NCBI GenBank assembly: GCA_022749755.1
Contig: CM040443.1
Coordinates: forward strand, 17,901,228 to 17,965,227
From: Azadirachta indica
Lineage: Eukaryota; Streptophyta; Magnoliopsida; Sapindales; Meliaceae
Direction: 5' to 3'
DNA: 64,000 bases
A model generated the notes under the pieces. It was given only the letters and a program-made list of their open reading frames with translations, searched no databases and was not told the origin of the DNA. Positions 60,023 through 64,000 of this stretch are shown in pieces; position 1 is the first letter of the stretch; each line of letters starts with the position of its first letter. A program made the translations under genes and the position numbers.

Positions 60023-60027
60023 GAAGG

Positions 60028-62650
60028 CCGATGATTTGTGGGTAGAATACTCACTTATCAAATACCCTAAAACTTAAACATTTGCTTGTACTAAAGCAAA
60101 TAAAACAAGAAGGCATAAATCAAATAATGAAAAGAAAATATAATGAGTTCCAAGATTAAAGAAAAAAATTCAATTTACGAACTCAACAATCCAAACTAGC
60201 TTTCTTGCCTCATGGTTTCATGGTTAACAAGAATTCAACAAGACAAACTTAATCATTCAATTATCCAAGCAGTAATGCTTCTTTATATGATATACCCATG
60301 TGTAGTGTGTGATAGTTGTTAATTGATCATCCTTTTTTATATCATCCTTCACAATATCAGAGTATAGTATGCATAGACCTTTTAACTCTAAACTTCACAA
60401 GGATAGTCATTCACAATGACGATTGGGTTATTGCTCAAGTAAGCGTGTATGAGACAAGTATTAAGCTTAGAATTTTGGAAAAGAACAAAGCTTGCATACA
60501 ATCAAAAGTATACACTATTTCTGGTGTGATGATGGTAATCTCATAAAAGGAATATTACTATCTTGATTCCTACAGCGATGGATGCCGATTAATCAAACAA
60601 CACACATAATCAATATAGGACTTTCCTTTTAGGCTGTAATAAGGCTAATGAGTAAGACAATTACAAGAAAGAATAGATTAAAGATAAATCACATTTTTGG
60701 GAAATTCATACATATGCTTTTATCATCTATCTTTAACTTTTGTTTAACAACATATCTCACCATTACTCATTTTTTTTTCACTTTTTTTCTTTATGTTTAT
60801 GTTATTTGCTACAACTTAAAGGTTATAACTCTCAAGTATAGGTTGTCTGAAGTAATAAAGTTCGGAAGTCCGAGTGTCGGTCCATAGGGAATACGTTATA
60901 TAAGGTCCACAAATCCAATGTCCAAATATGATGAAAATAAAATGAATTTGTTGTTGAATGTAAATTTAAGATGATTGATTATTAGGGCATTAGGGATTCA
61001 TTTTGTTGATAATTACAGAAATTATTCTTTACTCATCTTTTTTTAACTCAATTAAGAATTACTTAATAGATAATCTTAATCGGAAGATAAATGTATTGAG
61101 ATACATCACAATACCTCTTTTAAGAAAAGATAATAAAATAAAAGATTAATCATTCAATTTACTTGTGAAAAATATAACATACCTTGTTCTTGATTTGTAG
61201 AAAATGTGCAAGCATTCAGTGTACCTTTTGTTAACAATGAATCAAGCCTCCTGACAAACCAAAACACTTTTAAGAAATATAATTCACTCAATTGAAAAGA
61301 TTTTGCATTAAGCACAACTTAGAACGATAAAAGAACAATGCTATAAAATCAACAAAACTACACCATTAGCCTTAATTTCTAATTTAGAAAGACATTATTT
61401 AATTGAAGTTCAAATTACAAAAAGAAAACAGAAATGGTAAAAAAAATGATCCCCCTCCCCACTTCCACATCTTCCTTTATATAGGTAAAATAAAAGACAT
61501 TTCACATATATGAACATAATTTGTCAATTTTTAATTAATCATGCTCTACCAACTTCTAACATATTTTTGACCATAAAAACCACCAAATTTCATAAAACTA
61601 TCTTCTTCAAAGTTGTAGGTGAATGACTCATCTTTCTAATGGTCCATATCTTACCCAACTATATAATTTTTCGCTACATATTTAGGGGGATACGACTCAA
61701 ATATATAAATATATTGAGCTGGTTCACAGATGCGCTTGAGTTCTGTTGAAGCCCAATTTTGTCCCATTAACTGCTCGAACTGGTCCAACCTTTGGCTTAC
61801 AAAGTTGTGAAATGATAAGTTTACGTTTGTTCAGCTCAAGAATCGTATCAATTGATGATTTGGATTGAATGATACGCTCATTATACAAAACCTGCGCAAA
61901 ACCGACTATTTAGTCCAATTCATGTTTTACAATTCAATATAAAGGAATATGCTTCATTATTGAGGAATAGAAGGATATTATTAAGTGTAAATCATAATAT
62001 TTCTCTTGATAAACCTACACTTTTAAACATTCATCATTATTTTACCTTTTGACGTGAGCACTCATTACTTAGTTAGGCAAGAGTCTCGGTTACTCAATAA
62101 AATTAAGGTTATGCATTTTTATTCCCTTTTTCTATTCTTTTTGTTTTTTTAATGTGCATCAAATAATAAAGCCTTTTGAGAAGCATATAAACAACACATA
62201 GCAACCCCTAAACTTATTTTGAAGCATACATAATTGCAATTCTAAGAAAGCTCAAAAGTTCCTACAAGGATAAAGACAATAAATTCAACTATCGAGTTTG
62301 GTTATTGTTGGTTTTATGAAGGAAAAAGAGATTAACTTGAGGCTTAAAGTAGTTAACTAGGGAAACAAGCATCTATAAGGCTAGAAAGGATCAAATGATT
62401 CAAGCAAGACTTGAAATCCCTTCTTATGCATCATAAAATCAATCTTACATCTGGAAAATCAAACTAAATAGCCAAAACAAAACATGATAAGATCATTAGA
62501 AAAAAAGGATAACAGGATCAGATATAGAGTAATCATATAACACTTGGAATAAATGCATAAAGGCCCGAAAGCTCACAAAAATAGGTGATACAATCTACAT
62601 TATCTTGCATATCATTTTCCAATTATATGAATTCACCAAATCAAGATTCA
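60028..62650. mobile_element. Athila-like LTR/non-coding sequence, right of the Tekay insertion
   Basis: Continues the sequence broken at 51202. Contains a tgaagtaataaagttcggaa followed by gtccgagtgtcggtccatag (60855-60890), a box widespread in plant Athila-type LTRs, and near 61730-61920 a ggttcacagatgcgcttgag / cctgcgcaaaaccg stretch of the same kind. A 76-codon open frame at 60316-60546 has no family signature. Ends of the LTR are not resolved. Confidence 0.5.
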
Positions 62651-63370
62651 AATCAATTGTTACGTGAGGTGCAGTGCATATACATTATGAGCATAAAAAA
62701 ATGAAAACTAGTTAGTACAAGGATAAAATTATGATCTTAGCTTAATATCTCATCACTCCAAATTGGCCATGCGTAATTCATTTCCATAAACTTCTTACAA
62801 TAGAAGAAAGCTACTCCAAAATAGAAAATAAACACAAAAAAATTATCACAAAAATGAAAAAGATTACCATAAAAATCTACTTAATAAATCTTTCATAAAC
62901 ATAGTAACATTGTCCTCAAAGTTTGAAATTAAATATCATGCAATGAATAGATTAATAAAAGTTAGAAACAGACTAAAATATTAAATATGAAAAGAGAAGG
63001 AAAAGGAAGAGATATCACCTAATTTGGAAAACCCCTTCAAGCATTGCGTAATTCATCTTCTTATTCTTAAACACCTTAAGTTGACTCCCAAGCAATGCTA
63101 AGTTTAACATCTTCAGCTGGACCATTCTTCATCTCTAAGTATCATGTGACTTTCCAAGAGTGACATCTATCCATCTCAACTATTTCAAATGCATCTGCAT
63201 GTGGCTTCAAATGGTCATCATGCATGTTGAGACATTCTCTAGGATTAAATGGGTGATTTTTTCTCAATGTTCCATATCAGTGTGGAATGCTTGAAAAATC
63301 ATCCAATATGTGCACAATCGCAACCACTTGCTCATTCTTACTTAATGACTAGGGCAAACTCTTTTTCCCT
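62651..63370. other. Probable Athila-element interior, unassigned
   Basis: Lies 3' of the protease remnant on the minus strand where reverse transcriptase would be expected, but no RT motif is found. The region is probably deleted or replaced. Confidence 0.4.
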
Positions 63371-63372
63371 TG

Positions 63373-64000
63373 TTAAGTGTCAATCCATAAGTAACTTTCC
63401 ATATCAATAAGATACTTTATAGCTTTGAACACATTAAAGGTAACTTGTTCTCCTTGTACTCCGAAATGAGTTGCCCTTTCAGCACATCTAGTAGAGCTCC
63501 CCTTGTAGCTAAAAATGTTCAACCAAGGATGATTGGAATTTCTTGATCTTCCTATATGAAAAAATAAGAAAATGAGCTGGGAAGATGAACTTATCAACCT
63601 TTACCAATATATCTATGATAATGCCTCTTGAATACTTAATTGATCGATCAGCTAATTGTAAAGACACTATCATAGGCTTCATTTCCTTGAAACCTAATTT
63701 CCTATATACAAAAAAAGGCATTAAATTAATACTAGTACCCAAATGACAAAGAGCTTTGTCAAAATATAAATCTCCAACATTCAAAGAATAGTATAGCTTC
63801 CTAGGTCCTTTAGCTTAGATGGTAACTTTTTTTGTAATATAGCACTACATTCCTTAGTAAGTGCAACAGTTTCATGTTCCTCCATCTTTCACTTGTTTGA
63901 AAGGATCTACTTCATAAAATTCACATAGTTTGGCATTTGTTTTAAGACATCTACAAACGCAATGTTGATATGAATCTTCTTGAAAATCTTAAGGAACTTA
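63373..64000 (-). pseudogene. Athila-type gypsy gag end and protease, running off the right edge
   Basis: From the right edge leftward the minus strand reads KFLKIFKKIHINIAF, QMPNYVNFMK (stop), VALTKECSAILQKKLPSKLK, DLGSYTI, then after a frame change GDLYFDKALCHLGTSINLMP, FFVYRKLGFKEMKPMIVSLQ, LADRSIKYSRGIIIDILVKV and, after another shift, GEQVTFNVFKAIKYLIDME. This is the junction of gag and aspartic protease in Athila-like Ty3/gypsy elements; the protease DLGAS site appears as HLGTS. Frame changes and stops show it is inactive. Confidence 0.87.

Overview
The window is plant nuclear DNA, most likely a eudicot. It is AT-rich, has GT-AG introns, carries Ty1/copia and Ty3/gypsy elements of plant lineages (Tekay-type chromovirus, Athila, Tat with a second RNase H, SIRE-type copia), and contains fossil plastid DNA. 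The species cannot be named from sequence alone. I see no gene that is convincingly intact. The only host-type genes are three broken copies of one SEN1/UPF1-like superfamily 1 helicase.

Layout. 1-5233: a tandem satellite with a ~145-bp monomer (about 37 copies), ended by a 100-N assembly gap (5234-5333). 5334-21350: two direct copies of a block made of a ~3.3-kb non-coding repeat (module A 5334-8976 plus 12748-12870; module B 14400-17640) followed by a minus-strand helicase (fragment 13304-13895; nearly full-length broken copy 17776-21059). Module A is split by a 3.77-kb copia element with a 5-bp target duplication. Both modules hold a decayed plastid trnI-CAU insertion. 21360-31000: mostly AT-rich, with a truncated copia, a probable Mutator-like non-autonomous element (25300-26799), an inverted/rearranged module copy (27370-28470) and short tandem repeats. 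31078-37627: the third helicase block in inverted orientation (plus-strand helicase 5' part 32740-34719 plus module D 34742-36776), flanked by ~840-bp direct repeats.

38270-64000 is a retrotransposon graveyard: a Tat-type gypsy remnant (38.3-40.4 kb), a 178-bp tandem repeat, a solo LTR (41777-42942, perfect TSD), a SIRE-like copia on the minus strand (44379-49538), and a complete but stop-riddled 8.8-kb Tekay-type chromovirus (51203-60022, perfect TSD). The chromovirus sits inside older Athila-like LTR sequence. Athila-type gag/protease coding on the minus strand runs off the right edge.

The most informative structure is the helicase triplication. Unit 1 keeps motifs V-VI and the C-terminus. 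Unit 2 keeps the N-terminus, Walker A/B, motifs III-IV and the C-terminus but has lost motifs V-VI. Unit 3 keeps only the N-terminus. Module A is closest to module D, so an inverted duplication followed an older tandem one. The plastid insertion predates the A/B split, and the first copia inserted after it.
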